A stretch of 64,000 nt of DNA, taken from NCBI GenBank assembly GCA_045577755.1, contig JAZNJA010000057.1:1-64000 (forward strand). The letters are read 5' to 3'. How positions within the stretch are numbered: the stretch's first letter is position 1; each line of letters begins with the position of its first letter. A program made the position numbers and the translations under genes. Under the pieces are notes generated by a model that searched no databases, had not been told where the DNA came from, and saw only the letters and a list, made by a program, of their open reading frames with translations. Source of the DNA: CAMEON01 sp045577755. GTDB taxonomy: Bacteria; Bacillota; Clostridia; Oscillospirales; CAG-272. Positions 1 to 8,643 of this stretch are shown here, in pieces.

Positions 1-62
1 CATATGCTTTATGATGACTACCACAAAGGCAGAAATTATAAAAAATTTTAAATATGGGGGTA

Positions 63-98
63 TAAAAAAGCAGCCCCCACCAAAACGATGGGGACTGC
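63..98 (-). terminator. Rho-independent terminator of ppdK
   Basis: On the minus strand a 9-bp stem (bases 90-98 with 70-78, one G-T pair) is followed by a run of six T (plus-strand A at 64-69). It lies about 60 bases past the ppdK stop. Nothing else is recognisable in bases 1-62. Confidence 0.8.
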
Positions 99-156
99 GA
101 AAATTTGTCCTATGGACGATATTCGGTTTTAGCCGATTTCAGCTACAGAGCAAGAA

Positions 157-2784
157 TTACTTGTTCTTGATAGCAGCCTGAGCAGCGGCCAGACGAGCGA
201 TCGGCACACGGAAGGGAGAGCAGGACACATAGTCCAGACCCAGCTCGTGGCAGAACTCGACGGACGTGGGATCACCACCGTGCTCACCGCAGATACCGAT
301 GTGGAGCTTGCCGTTGTTGGCGCGGCCATCGGTGCAAGCCATCTTCATCAGCTTACCGACACCGGTCTGGTCGAGCTTTGCGAAGGGATCGTTCTCGAAG
401 ATCTTGGTATCGTAGTAAGCGGTCAGGAACTTACCGGCGTCGTCGCGGGAGAAGCCGAAGGTCATCTGGGTCAGGTCGTTGGTACCGAAGCAGAAGAAGT
501 CAGCGTTCTGAGCGATCTCGTCAGCAGTCAGGCAGGCGCGGGGGATCTCGATCATGGTACCGACCTCATAGTCCAGCTCGACACCGGCGGCAGCGATCTC
601 GGCGTCAGCAGTCTCGACCACAACGGCCTTGACGTACTTCAGCTCCTTGACCTCACCAACCAGAGGAATCATGATCTCGGGGACCATCTTCCACTCGGGA
701 TGAGCCTTCTGGACGTTGATGGCGGCGCGGATGACAGCCTTGGTCTGCATCTTGGCGATCTCGGGGTAGGTGACGGCCAGACGGCAGCCACGGTGACCCA
801 TCATGGGGTTGAACTCGTGCAGGGAGGCGATGATAGCCTTGATCTGCTCGACGGTCTTGCCCTGGGTCTTAGCCAGGAGAGCGATCTCCTCCTCGGTGGT
901 GGGCACGAACTCGTGCAGAGGGGGATCCAGGAAACGGATGCACACGGGAGTACCCTCGAGAGCCTCGTAGATCTTCTCGAAGTCGCCCTGCTGGTAAGGC
1001 AGGATCTTCTCCAGAGCGACCTCGCGCTCCTCGGCGGTATCGGAGCAGATCATCTCGCGGAAAGCGGCGATACGATCAGCCTCGAAGAACATATGCTCGG
1101 TACGGCAGAGACCGATACCCTCAGCGCCCAGCTCGCGAGCCTTCTTAGCGTCGGCGGGAGTGTCGGCGTTGGTGCGGACCTTCAGGGTGCGGAACTTGTC
1201 AGCCCAGCCCATGATGGTGCCGAAGTTGCCGGAGATCTCAGCGTCAACGGTGGGGATGATACCGTCGTAGATCTTACCGGTGGAGCCGTCGATGGAGATG
1301 TAGTCGCCCTCGGCGTAGGTCTTGCCGGCCAGAGTGAACTTCTTGTTCTCCTCGTCCATAGCGATCTCACCGCAACCGGAAACGCAGCACTTACCCATAC
1401 CGCGGGCAACGACGGCTGCGTGGGAGGTCATACCACCGCGGACAGTCAGGATACCCTGAGAGGCCTTCATACCGGTGATGTCCTCGGGAGAGGTCTCGAG
1501 ACGGACCAGAACGACCTTCTTACCGGCAGCATGCCAAGCCTCGGCGTCCTCAGCGGAGAAGACGACCTGGCCGCAAGCGGCACCGGGAGAAGCGCCCTGA
1601 CCCTTACCGACAGGGTTCGCTGCCTTCAGAGCCTTAGCGTCGAACTGGGGATGGAGAAGGGTGTCGAGGTTACGGGGGTCGATCATCAGAACGGCCTCCT
1701 CCTCGGTCTTGTGACCCTCGGCGACCAGATCGACAGCGATCTGGAGAGCTGCGGGAGCAGTTCTCTTACCGTTACGGGTCTGGAGCATATAGAGGTTACC
1801 GTGCTCAACGGTGAACTCCATATCCTGCATATCGTGGTAGTGGTTCTCGAGGATCTCGCAGACCTCGACGAACTTCTTGTAAGCCTCGGGGAACTTCTCA
1901 GCCATCTGAGCGATGGGCATGGGAGTACGGACACCTGCGACGACGTCCTCACCCTGAGCGTTGGTCAGGAACTCACCCATCATCTTCTTCTCGCCGGTAG
2001 CGGGATCGCGGGTGAAGGCAACACCGGTGCCGCAATCGTCACCCATGTTACCGAACGCCATTGCCTGGACGTTAACGGCAGTACCCCAGCTGTAGGGGAT
2101 GTCGTTGTCGCGGCGGTAGACGTTTGCGCGGGGGTTGTCCCAAGAACGGAACACGGCCTTGACGGCGCCCATGAGCTGCTCCTTGGGGTCGGAGGGGAAG
2201 TCGGAACCGATCTTAGCCTTGTACTCGGCCTTGAACTGGTTAGCCAGCTCCTTGAGGTCCTCGGCGGTCAGCTCGACGTCGAGCTTCACACCCTTCTCTT
2301 CCTTCATCTTATCGATGAGCTCCTCGAAGTACTTCTTACCGACCTCCATAACGACGTCGGAGTACATCTGGATGAAACGGCGGTAGCAGTCGTAAGCCCA
2401 ACGAGCGTTGCCGGACTTCTCAGCCATGACCTCAACGACCTGCTCGTTGAGACCCAGGTTCAGAATGGTATCCATCATACCAGGCATGGAAGCGCGTGCG
2501 CCGGAGCGGACGGAAACCAGCAGGGGGTTCTCGAGATCACCAAACTTCTTACCGGTGACAGCCTCCATCTTGACGATGTACTCGTTGATCTCAGCCTGGA
2601 TCTCAGGGTTGATCTGACGGCCATCCTCGTAGTACTGGGTGCAGGCCTCGGTGCTGATGGTGAAGCCCTGGGGAACGGGCAGACCGATGTTGGTCATCTC
2701 GGCCAGGTTGGCGCCCTTACCGCCCAGAAGCTCACGCATGTTTGCGTTACCTTCGGTGAACAGGTAACAATACTTGTTTGCCAT
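157..2784 (-). CDS. ppdK: Pyruvate, phosphate dikinase
   Basis: 875-residue PPDK, the usual length for the bacterial enzyme. It interconverts pyruvate + ATP + Pi and PEP + AMP + PPi in the cytosol; in anaerobes it often runs in the glycolytic direction. The N-terminal ATP-grasp domain starts MANKYCYLF. The phosphohistidine motif GGMTSHAAVVARGMG lies near residues 448-462, and the C-terminal PEP/pyruvate barrel carries the GICGEHGGDP cysteine motif. The start at 2784 is preferred to an ATG 15 bases upstream because GGAGG sits 7-8 bases before it. Codon use is strongly biased, as expected for an abundant enzyme. It is a single gene with its own promoter and terminator. Confidence 0.97.
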   Translation of the reverse strand: MANKYCYLFTEGNANMRELLGGKGANLAEMTNIGLPVPQGFTISTEACTQYYEDGRQINPEIQAEINEYIVKMEAVTGKKFGDLENPLLVSVRSGARASMPGMMDTILNLGLNEQVVEVMAEKSGNARWAYDCYRRFIQMYSDVVMEVGKKYFEELIDKMKEEKGVKLDVELTAEDLKELANQFKAEYKAKIGSDFPSDPKEQLMGAVKAVFRSWDNPRANVYRRDNDIPYSWGTAVNVQAMAFGNMGDDCGTGVAFTRDPATGEKKMMGEFLTNAQGEDVVAGVRTPMPIAQMAEKFPEAYKKFVEVCEILENHYHDMQDMEFTVEHGNLYMLQTRNGKRTAPAALQIAVDLVAEGHKTEEEAVLMIDPRNLDTLLHPQFDAKALKAANPVGKGQGASPGAACGQVVFSAEDAEAWHAAGKKVVLVRLETSPEDITGMKASQGILTVRGGMTSHAAVVARGMGKCCVSGCGEIAMDEENKKFTLAGKTYAEGDYISIDGSTGKIYDGIIPTVDAEISGNFGTIMGWADKFRTLKVRTNADTPADAKKARELGAEGIGLCRTEHMFFEADRIAAFREMICSDTAEEREVALEKILPYQQGDFEKIYEALEGTPVCIRFLDPPLHEFVPTTEEEIALLAKTQGKTVEQIKAIIASLHEFNPMMGHRGCRLAVTYPEIAKMQTKAVIRAAINVQKAHPEWKMVPEIMIPLVGEVKELKYVKAVVVETADAEIAAAGVELDYEVGTMIEIPRACLTADEIAQNADFFCFGTNDLTQMTFGFSRDDAGKFLTAYYDTKIFENDPFAKLDQTGVGKLMKMACTDGRANNGKLHIGICGEHGGDPTSVEFCHELGLDYVSCSPFRVPIARLAAAQAAIKNK

Positions 2785-2867
2785 TGGTGTGTCCTCCATA
2801 TATAGAATTTTTTATAAACAGGATCTCGGCCGGAGAGAGTGCGGACAAGCCCTCCAAACCATCGTAT

Positions 2868-2896
2868 ATTATACCATATTCTTCCCCGTTTGAAAA
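2868..2896 (-). promoter_or_regulatory. Sigma-A promoter of ppdK
   Basis: Minus-strand TATAAT at 2868-2873 and a -35 of TTTTCA (4 of 6 consensus) at 2891-2896, spaced 17 bp. The leader to the start codon would be about 75 nt. Confidence 0.65.
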
Positions 2897-2969
2897 CACT
2901 TTTCGCGAAATTTCATTCAATTAAAATATGTAAATATTTTGTGAACAAGTAAAATTTCACAAAAAGAAT

Positions 2970-2998
2970 TTGACAGGAGGGCGGAGAATGTGTATAAT
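2970..2998 (+). promoter_or_regulatory. Consensus sigma-A promoter of the LRR gene
   Basis: TTGACA at 2970-2975, a 17-bp spacer and TATAAT at 2993-2998: a perfect consensus promoter. It directs transcription of the gene starting at 3044 and lies back to back with the ppdK promoter. Confidence 0.85.
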
Positions 2999-3043
2999 GT
3001 TATATATCGCCTCTTTTACGCAAACGAACAGGAGAAATATATC

Positions 3044-3925
3044 ATGAAGCAATGTCCGAAATGCAAAGCCATATCCAAATATGAGGATGCCAACTTCTGT
3101 ACAAAATGCGGGGCGGATCTGCGCATATCTTCGCCCCCTGCTCCTCCCTCTTTCAATCTGAAAGAGCTGATTCAGCAACTTGCCCCCTTTAAGGTGCATC
3201 GAAATCCCGATGGAGTCACATATACGATCATCGGCGTTACAAACCAATATTTAAAAACCGCCGAAATTCCCAACGTGGTAACAGACATCGGGAGCTACGC
3301 ATTTTATGATTGTAAAGATCTCACGTCCGTCACTATTCCCGACAGCGTAAAGAGTATTGATAATCGCGCCTTCTGCAATTGCTCCAGCCTTACTTCCATT
3401 GTCATTCCAAACAGCGTAACGAGTATTGGTGATGAAGCATTTAGCTATTGCGGCTCCCTTGTGTCTGTGACCATTCCCGACAGTGTGAATTATATTGGTC
3501 AAAGTGCGTTTAACGAATGCATTTCTTTAACTTCCGTTATAATACCGAAGCATGTGCGCCATATCAAGAGTTCTGCATTCCATAACTGTCATTCACTTCA
3601 ATCGGTGGTCATCCCCAACGGCATGATTTCCATCGAGAGCGCGGCGTTCCGATACTGCAGTTCCCTAATGTCCGTGACCATTCCTAATAGTGTGACAAGC
3701 ATCGGTGAAAGCGCTTTTCAAGAATGTCGCTCTCTGCAAGACATCATCATTCCAAGCAGTGTGATCAGCATTGGAGAAAATGCGTTCCAACACTGCAAAT
3801 CCCTCAGGTCCGTCACCATTCCCGACAGCGTACAGGAAATCGGCAAGAACGCGTTCGCCGACTGTCCCTCCTTAACCGACATCAACGCGCCCCATCGCTT
3901 CCTAGATCAGTTTCTATATATGTAA
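3044..3925 (+). CDS. Zinc-ribbon protein with BspA-type leucine-rich repeats
   Basis: 293 residues. The N-terminus is a four-cysteine zinc ribbon (CPKC...CTKC, residues about 4-24), followed by a short linker. Then come nine 23-residue BspA/TpLRR (LRR_5) repeats with the pattern IPxSVTSIGxxAFxxCxSL. No signal peptide or membrane segment is visible, so it looks cytosolic, unlike most BspA-type proteins, which are on the surface. The start at 3044 is supported by AGGAGA 8 bases upstream; an earlier in-frame ATG at 2990 overlaps the -10 box and cannot be used. The likely role is protein-protein interaction; the partner is unknown. It has a strong promoter and precedes pth by 41 bases. Confidence 0.85.
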   Translation: MKQCPKCKAISKYEDANFCTKCGADLRISSPPAPPSFNLKELIQQLAPFKVHRNPDGVTYTIIGVTNQYLKTAEIPNVVTDIGSYAFYDCKDLTSVTIPDSVKSIDNRAFCNCSSLTSIVIPNSVTSIGDEAFSYCGSLVSVTIPDSVNYIGQSAFNECISLTSVIIPKHVRHIKSSAFHNCHSLQSVVIPNGMISIESAAFRYCSSLMSVTIPNSVTSIGESAFQECRSLQDIIIPSSVISIGENAFQHCKSLRSVTIPDSVQEIGKNAFADCPSLTDINAPHRFLDQFLYM

Positions 3926-3966
3926 CCGTTTTGATTCTCTAATCCATCAATTGAAAAGGACCCCCC

Positions 3967-4605
3967 ATGACCGACATATTCGACATCTTCAAGCGTCTTG
4001 AACAGAACAAGACCGCTCCCTCCACCACCCCCATCACCCATCTTCTGGTGGGTCTGGGCAACCCCGGCAAGCAGTACGCCCTGACCCGCCACAACGCGGG
4101 ATGGCTCTGCATGGATAAGGTCTGTGAGACCTACCACTGCCCCACCGACCGCTCCAAATTCAACGCATTGGTGGGCGAGACCACCATCGCGGGTGCCAGA
4201 GTCCTGCTCATGCGCCCCCAGACCTACATGAACGCCTCGGGCGAGGCCGTGGCCGCCGCCGCCAAGTTCTACAAGATCGAGCCCGCGCATATCATCGTCT
4301 GCTCGGATGACGTGAGTCTCGACGTAGGCGGGATGCGGGTGCGCGGAAAAGGCTCCGACGGAGGCCAGCGCGGTCTGCGGAGCATCATCGACGAGCTGGG
4401 CACCGATGCCTTCCCCCGCATCCGCTTCGGCGTGGGCAAGAAGCCTCATCCCGACTACGACATGAAGGACTGGGTGCTGTCCACCTTCGCCCCCTCCGAG
4501 CTGGAAAAGCTCCGCTCCCTCTTCCCCATCGCCTGCGAGGGCATCGAGCGGCTCATCAAGGATGACCTTGACGGGGCCATGCAGGTCTGCAACCGCAAGG
4601 GATAA
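3967..4605 (+). CDS. pth: Peptidyl-tRNA hydrolase
   Basis: 212 residues. It releases tRNA from peptidyl-tRNA that dropped off ribosomes, in the cytosol. The family core starts with LLVGLGNPG (about residues 26-34). The catalytic histidine is in RHNAGW (H42), the RPQTYMNASGEAV motif follows, and the conserved aspartate is in CSDDV (near residue 115). About 22 extra residues precede the usual N-terminus (MTDIFDIFKRLEQNK), making it longer than the typical 185-195. AAAGGA stands 8 bases before the ATG, supporting the extended start. In Firmicutes pth normally runs directly into mfd; here they are separated by a 318-base repeat-filled gap. Confidence 0.96.
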   Translation: MTDIFDIFKRLEQNKTAPSTTPITHLLVGLGNPGKQYALTRHNAGWLCMDKVCETYHCPTDRSKFNALVGETTIAGARVLLMRPQTYMNASGEAVAAAAKFYKIEPAHIIVCSDDVSLDVGGMRVRGKGSDGGQRGLRSIIDELGTDAFPRIRFGVGKKPHPDYDMKDWVLSTFAPSELEKLRSLFPIACEGIERLIKDDLDGAMQVCNRKG

Positions 4606-4625
4606 GCCATCATACACACCGTTTC

Positions 4626-4663
4626 GGTAGCGTTTGACCCCCCATGGGGGAGAAAATGCTACC
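4626..4663 (+). terminator. Long hairpin after pth, possible terminator
   Basis: Arms 4626-4635 and 4654-4663 pair (one G-T), and a CCCCC/GGGGG stem continues inside. The T run after it is weak (CTTTCGG), so termination is uncertain. Confidence 0.4.
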
Positions 4664-4679
4664 CTTTCGGCGTTTTCAC

Positions 4680-4895
4680 GCGCCCATCAGGGCGCATATC
4701 GAGCCGCGATAGCGGCATATCGAACCGCGGGGCGTATACCGCGCGGTATATCGAGCATCCTTCAGGATGCATATCGACAGGTTATATAAAGTCGATATAC
4801 GCCTTGCGGCGTTCGATATGTGCGCCGCTTCGCGCCGCCCTCGATATTCCGCCCGGGCGTTGCCCGTAGCGGATCGATATGCCCCCTTCGGGGGC
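4680..4895. repeat. Hairpin-tiled array with ATATCGA / TCGATAT linkers
   Basis: The segment is tiled with short hairpins separated by a 7-base linker. ATATCGA occurs four times (4696, 4717, 4748, 4771), then its reverse complement TCGATAT four times (4792, 4813, 4841, 4874). The hairpins fill the intervals: 4680-4695, 4703-4716, 4724-4747, 4755-4770, then 4799-4812, 4820-4840 (weak), 4848-4873 and 4881-4895. The stems differ in sequence from one another. The centre, 4778-4791, is AT-rich. The linkers of the two halves are mutually complementary, so the array is also one large nested palindrome. It carries no coding potential. Together with the hairpin at 4626 it accounts for the whole pth-mfd gap. 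Confidence 0.9.
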
Positions 4896-4923
4896 GAGTT
4901 CTATCTCCACAGAAAGGAACCCT

Positions 4924-7900
4924 ATGAACCTTCTCACCTCCGCCATCCGCACCGACCCCGAGTACGGTCAGCTTCTCGCCGCCGTCCGCCGGAATTTCAA
5001 GGATAAGCCTCTGCCCATCCTGGCCAACGGCCTGTGCGAGGGTGCCTCCGAGGCCTTTATCATTTCGCTTATTGAGGACACCTGTCTGTTCAATACCGCC
5101 ACCAAAACCACCAAGAGGACTGCTCTGATCATCTGCCCCGAGGAGAAGGACTGCGTCCGCATGAAGCAGACCCTGAATCGGTTCGGTCTCAAGGCCGCCT
5201 TCTACACCGCCCGCGATCTCTCCTTCTACGGCGCGGGGGTCACCGCCTCCCACGAGTACGAGCATGAGCGGCTGAAGGTGCTGGCGGGACTCATCACGGG
5301 GGGCTACGATGCCGTCATCACCACCCCCGACGCGGCTTTGGGCTACACCATCCCCCCCGACAAGCTCCGCGCTACCTCGGTGCATCTGGACTACTCCCTT
5401 CCCGTGGATCTGGCGGGGCTGACCGCCTCACTGGTGGCGGCGGGATATGCCCGCGTGGACATGGTGGAGGGGCCCGGTCAGTTCGCCCTGCGGGGCGGCA
5501 TCATTGACGTCTGCGCCCCCTACGGCACCTACGTGGACGACGACGGGGAATCCATCGAGGGCTCTTATCCCCTGCGCGTAGAGCTGTTCGGGGACGACAT
5601 CGACCGTATGGGGCTGTTCGATCCCGAATCCCAGCGCATGACCCGGGCCATCGACGAGGCCGATCTGCTCCCCGCCAGAGAGCTGCTCACCAACGGTGAG
5701 GGTCTTTCCAAGCTAGAGGAGGTCATCCGCGCTCAGCGCAAGACCGCTGCGGGACGGGCTCCCGAGGCCGCGAGGGTGTTGGACGAGGAGCTGGCCGCCA
5801 TCTCCGCCGCCCGCCGCGCCCAAAATCCCACGGGGGCCGAGCTGAATTTTCTGGATAAATACATGAAGGTGCTCTACCCCGAGTGCGCCTGTCTTCTGGA
5901 TTATTTTCCCGAAAAGACCCTGTTTCTCATCCGCAACAATTCCGCCGTAAATGACCGGCTCAAGGCGGGGGAGTGGCAGATGAACGAGACCATCAAGAGC
6001 CTCATCGAGGCGGGGACCATCGCGGGCAAGCACGCCGAGTACCAGAAGCCCACCACCGCCTTTGATCTCTTCCTGGACCGCAACGCCACGGTCCACGTGG
6101 ATTCCCTGTCATACGGTATGTCGGGCAAGCGGCTGGGGGGTATCTTCGGCTTCCGCACCAAGCACATGATCTCCTACGCCGAGAACTTCAAGCTCCTCTG
6201 CGAGGATCTCACCGCCTATATGCGGTCGGGCCACCGCCTGGCCGTCATCGCCGAGAACGAGGCCGCCGCCCACAATCTGGCCGAGATGCTGGACGAGGCG
6301 GGCTTTGACAGCGTCATCCCCAAGGAAGGGAGCATGGATAATGCCGCCGATATGCCCAAGGGCATGGTGGTGATCCTCTGGCGGGACTACCTCTTCGGCT
6401 ACGAGCTGATCGTTCCCAAGATCGCCATTCTCTCCACCAACCCCGACGGAAGAACCGGCGCCCTTTCCACCGCCGCCATTCGCTCCCGCAAGCAAAAGGC
6501 CATGGCGGAGAAGGCCAAGAAGAAAAATTCCAAGACCATCCTCTCCTTCAACGAGCTGGACGTGGGGGATATCGTGGTCCACGAGACCTACGGTATCGGT
6601 CAGTACACGGGCATCGAGACCTTGACCACCGCGGGGGTGACCCGTGACTACATCGGCATCAAGTACGCGGGGACGGATAAGCTCTTCATCCCCGTGGAGA
6701 AGCTGGACATGGTGTCCAAGTACATCGGCGCCCATGCCGACGACGGTATGGTCAAGCTCTCCAAGCTGGGAACAGACCACTGGAACAAGACCAAGGCCAG
6801 AACCAAGGCCATGGTCAAGGAGATGGCCAAGGACCTCATCAAGCTCTACGCCGAGCGCCTCCGCCGCCCCGGCTACGCCTTCTCCCCCGACGACGATTTT
6901 CAGCGGGACTTTGAGGCCGCCTTCGAGTACGAGGAGACCGCGGGTCAGCTGGCCGCCATTGACGACATCAAGGCGGATATGATGCGCCCCACCCCCATGG
7001 ACCGCCTGCTCTGCGGCGACGTGGGCTACGGCAAGACCGAGGTGGCTTTGCGCGCCGCCTTCAAGGCCGTCACCGACGGCAAGCAGGTGGCGGTGCTGGT
7101 GCCCACCACCATTCTGGCCCTCCAGCACTACCAGACCTTCACCCGCCGTATGCGCGCCTTCTCGGTGAACGTGGATATGCTCTCCCGCTTCAAGACCCCC
7201 AAGGAGCAGGAGCAGACTCTCCGCCGCCTGGAGCGGGGGGACGTGGACGTGGTCATCGGCACCCACCGACTGTTGGGTAAGGATATCAGCTTCCGCGATC
7301 TGGGTCTGCTCATTGTGGACGAGGAGCAGCGCTTCGGCGTGGCGCAGAAGGAAAAGCTCAAGCAGCTCTGCGGCAACATCGACGTGCTGACCCTGTCGGC
7401 CACCCCCATTCCCCGTACCCTGAACATGGCCATGGGCGGTATCCGCGACATCTCCATTCTGGACGAGGCTCCCGTGGACCGTCTGCCCGTACAGACCTAC
7501 GTGCTGGAGCACGACGACCTCATCATCCACGAGGCCATCCGCAAGGAACTGCGCCGCGGCGGTCAGGTCTTCTACCTCCACAACGTGGTGGAGAACATTG
7601 ACCAGCTGGCGGGATCTTTGGCTAAGGCCATTCCCGATGCCCGCATCACCGTAGCCCACGGCAAGATGGACAAGGAGCAACTGGAGGAGATCTGGGAGCG
7701 GATGCTTCTGGGTGAGATCGACATTCTGGTCTGCACCACCATCATTGAGACGGGTGTGGACATTCCCAACGCCAACACCCTCATCGTGGACTGCGCCGAG
7801 CGGTTGGGTCTGTCCCAGCTCCACCAGCTCCGCGGCCGTGTGGGCCGATCTGCCCGCCGCGCCTACGCCTACTTCACCTACCGCCCCGGTAAGGCCATCT

Positions 7901-8565
7901 CCGAGATCGCCGAGAAGCGCCTGGGCGCCATCCGCGAGTACGCCGAGTTCGGCGCGGGCTTCCGTATCGCCCTCAGAGATATGGAGATCCGCGGCACGGG
8001 CAACCTCCTGGGCGCCGAGCAGCACGGACACATGGAGGCCGTGGGCTACGATCTATACATCAAGCTTCTCAACGACGCCGTTCTGGAGGAGAGAGGAGAA
8101 AAGCCCCCGGAGAAAAAGGACTGCACGGTATCGGTCAATATCTCGGCCTTCCTCCCCGACTCCTACGTCCGCTATCCCTCCCAGCGCATGGCCCTCTATA
8201 AGCGCATCGCCCTCATCCGCAACCGGGACGACATGGAGGACATGACCGACGAGCTATGTGACCGCTACGGTGACCTTCCCGCCCCCGCCGTCAACCTGTT
8301 GGATATCGCCCTGGCCCGCGCTCTGGCCGAGGCCTGCGGAGTGACCTCCATCCGCCAGGAGGGCAACACCGTATTCTTCACCCAGGATCATCTGGACATC
8401 GATATCTGGAGTGAGCTTTCAGACGTGACCAAGGGTCGCATCCGCTTCTCGGGCATGAGCAAGGACGCCTCGGTCAAGCTCCAGCTCCGCGGCGGAGAGG
8501 ATATGATGGGGATTATTCACAAAATATTTGAAAAATATCTCTCTTTGAGTCACGAGGAGGGGTAG
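4924..8565 (+). CDS. mfd: Transcription-repair coupling factor Mfd
   Basis: 1213 residues, close to the usual 1150-1200. It removes RNA polymerase stalled at DNA lesions and recruits UvrA. Visible domains are a UvrB-like N-terminal region, a CarD-like RNA-polymerase-interaction domain (about residues 540-605), and RecG-like helicase lobes. The helicase carries Walker A GDVGYGKTEVA (near 697), DEEQRFGV, LSATPIPRTLNMAM and LRGRVGRS. A C-terminal TRCF domain follows. The start at 4924 has AGAAAGGA 8 bases upstream; an in-frame ATG at 4879 lies inside the hairpin array and lacks a binding site. It is followed by a PrsA-like lipoprotein, the common order in Clostridia. Confidence 0.97.
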   Translation: MNLLTSAIRTDPEYGQLLAAVRRNFKDKPLPILANGLCEGASEAFIISLIEDTCLFNTATKTTKRTALIICPEEKDCVRMKQTLNRFGLKAAFYTARDLSFYGAGVTASHEYEHERLKVLAGLITGGYDAVITTPDAALGYTIPPDKLRATSVHLDYSLPVDLAGLTASLVAAGYARVDMVEGPGQFALRGGIIDVCAPYGTYVDDDGESIEGSYPLRVELFGDDIDRMGLFDPESQRMTRAIDEADLLPARELLTNGEGLSKLEEVIRAQRKTAAGRAPEAARVLDEELAAISAARRAQNPTGAELNFLDKYMKVLYPECACLLDYFPEKTLFLIRNNSAVNDRLKAGEWQMNETIKSLIEAGTIAGKHAEYQKPTTAFDLFLDRNATVHVDSLSYGMSGKRLGGIFGFRTKHMISYAENFKLLCEDLTAYMRSGHRLAVIAENEAAAHNLAEMLDEAGFDSVIPKEGSMDNAADMPKGMVVILWRDYLFGYELIVPKIAILSTNPDGRTGALSTAAIRSRKQKAMAEKAKKKNSKTILSFNELDVGDIVVHETYGIGQYTGIETLTTAGVTRDYIGIKYAGTDKLFIPVEKLDMVSKYIGAHADDGMVKLSKLGTDHWNKTKARTKAMVKEMAKDLIKLYAERLRRPGYAFSPDDDFQRDFEAAFEYEETAGQLAAIDDIKADMMRPTPMDRLLCGDVGYGKTEVALRAAFKAVTDGKQVAVLVPTTILALQHYQTFTRRMRAFSVNVDMLSRFKTPKEQEQTLRRLERGDVDVVIGTHRLLGKDISFRDLGLLIVDEEQRFGVAQKEKLKQLCGNIDVLTLSATPIPRTLNMAMGGIRDISILDEAPVDRLPVQTYVLEHDDLIIHEAIRKELRRGGQVFYLHNVVENIDQLAGSLAKAIPDARITVAHGKMDKEQLEEIWERMLLGEIDILVCTTIIETGVDIPNANTLIVDCAERLGLSQLHQLRGRVGRSARRAYAYFTYRPGKAISEIAEKRLGAIREYAEFGAGFRIALRDMEIRGTGNLLGAEQHGHMEAVGYDLYIKLLNDAVLEERGEKPPEKKDCTVSVNISAFLPDSYVRYPSQRMALYKRIALIRNRDDMEDMTDELCDRYGDLPAPAVNLLDIALARALAEACGVTSIRQEGNTVFFTQDHLDIDIWSELSDVTKGRIRFSGMSKDASVKLQLRGGEDMMGIIHKIFEKYLSLSHEEG

Positions 8566-8591
8566 ACGGCTTCACAATTTTGTGATATAAT
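8563..8591 (+). promoter_or_regulatory. Extended -10 promoter before the PrsA-like gene
   Basis: TATAAT at 8586-8591 is preceded by TG one base upstream. The -35 TAGACG at 8563-8568 is poor. It overlaps the mfd stop codon, so the next gene can be transcribed independently. Confidence 0.55.
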
Positions 8592-8643
8592 AAGGAATTG
8601 TAATACCATCGGATAACAACCACAGGAAAGGATCCGTTTCTCT

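Noticed and set aside
247..2805. 852-codon open frame on the plus strand opposite ppdK
   Set aside because: It is the antisense shadow of a GC-rich, strongly biased gene; the product is a monotonous Leu/Gly/Asp/Val sequence with no family features.
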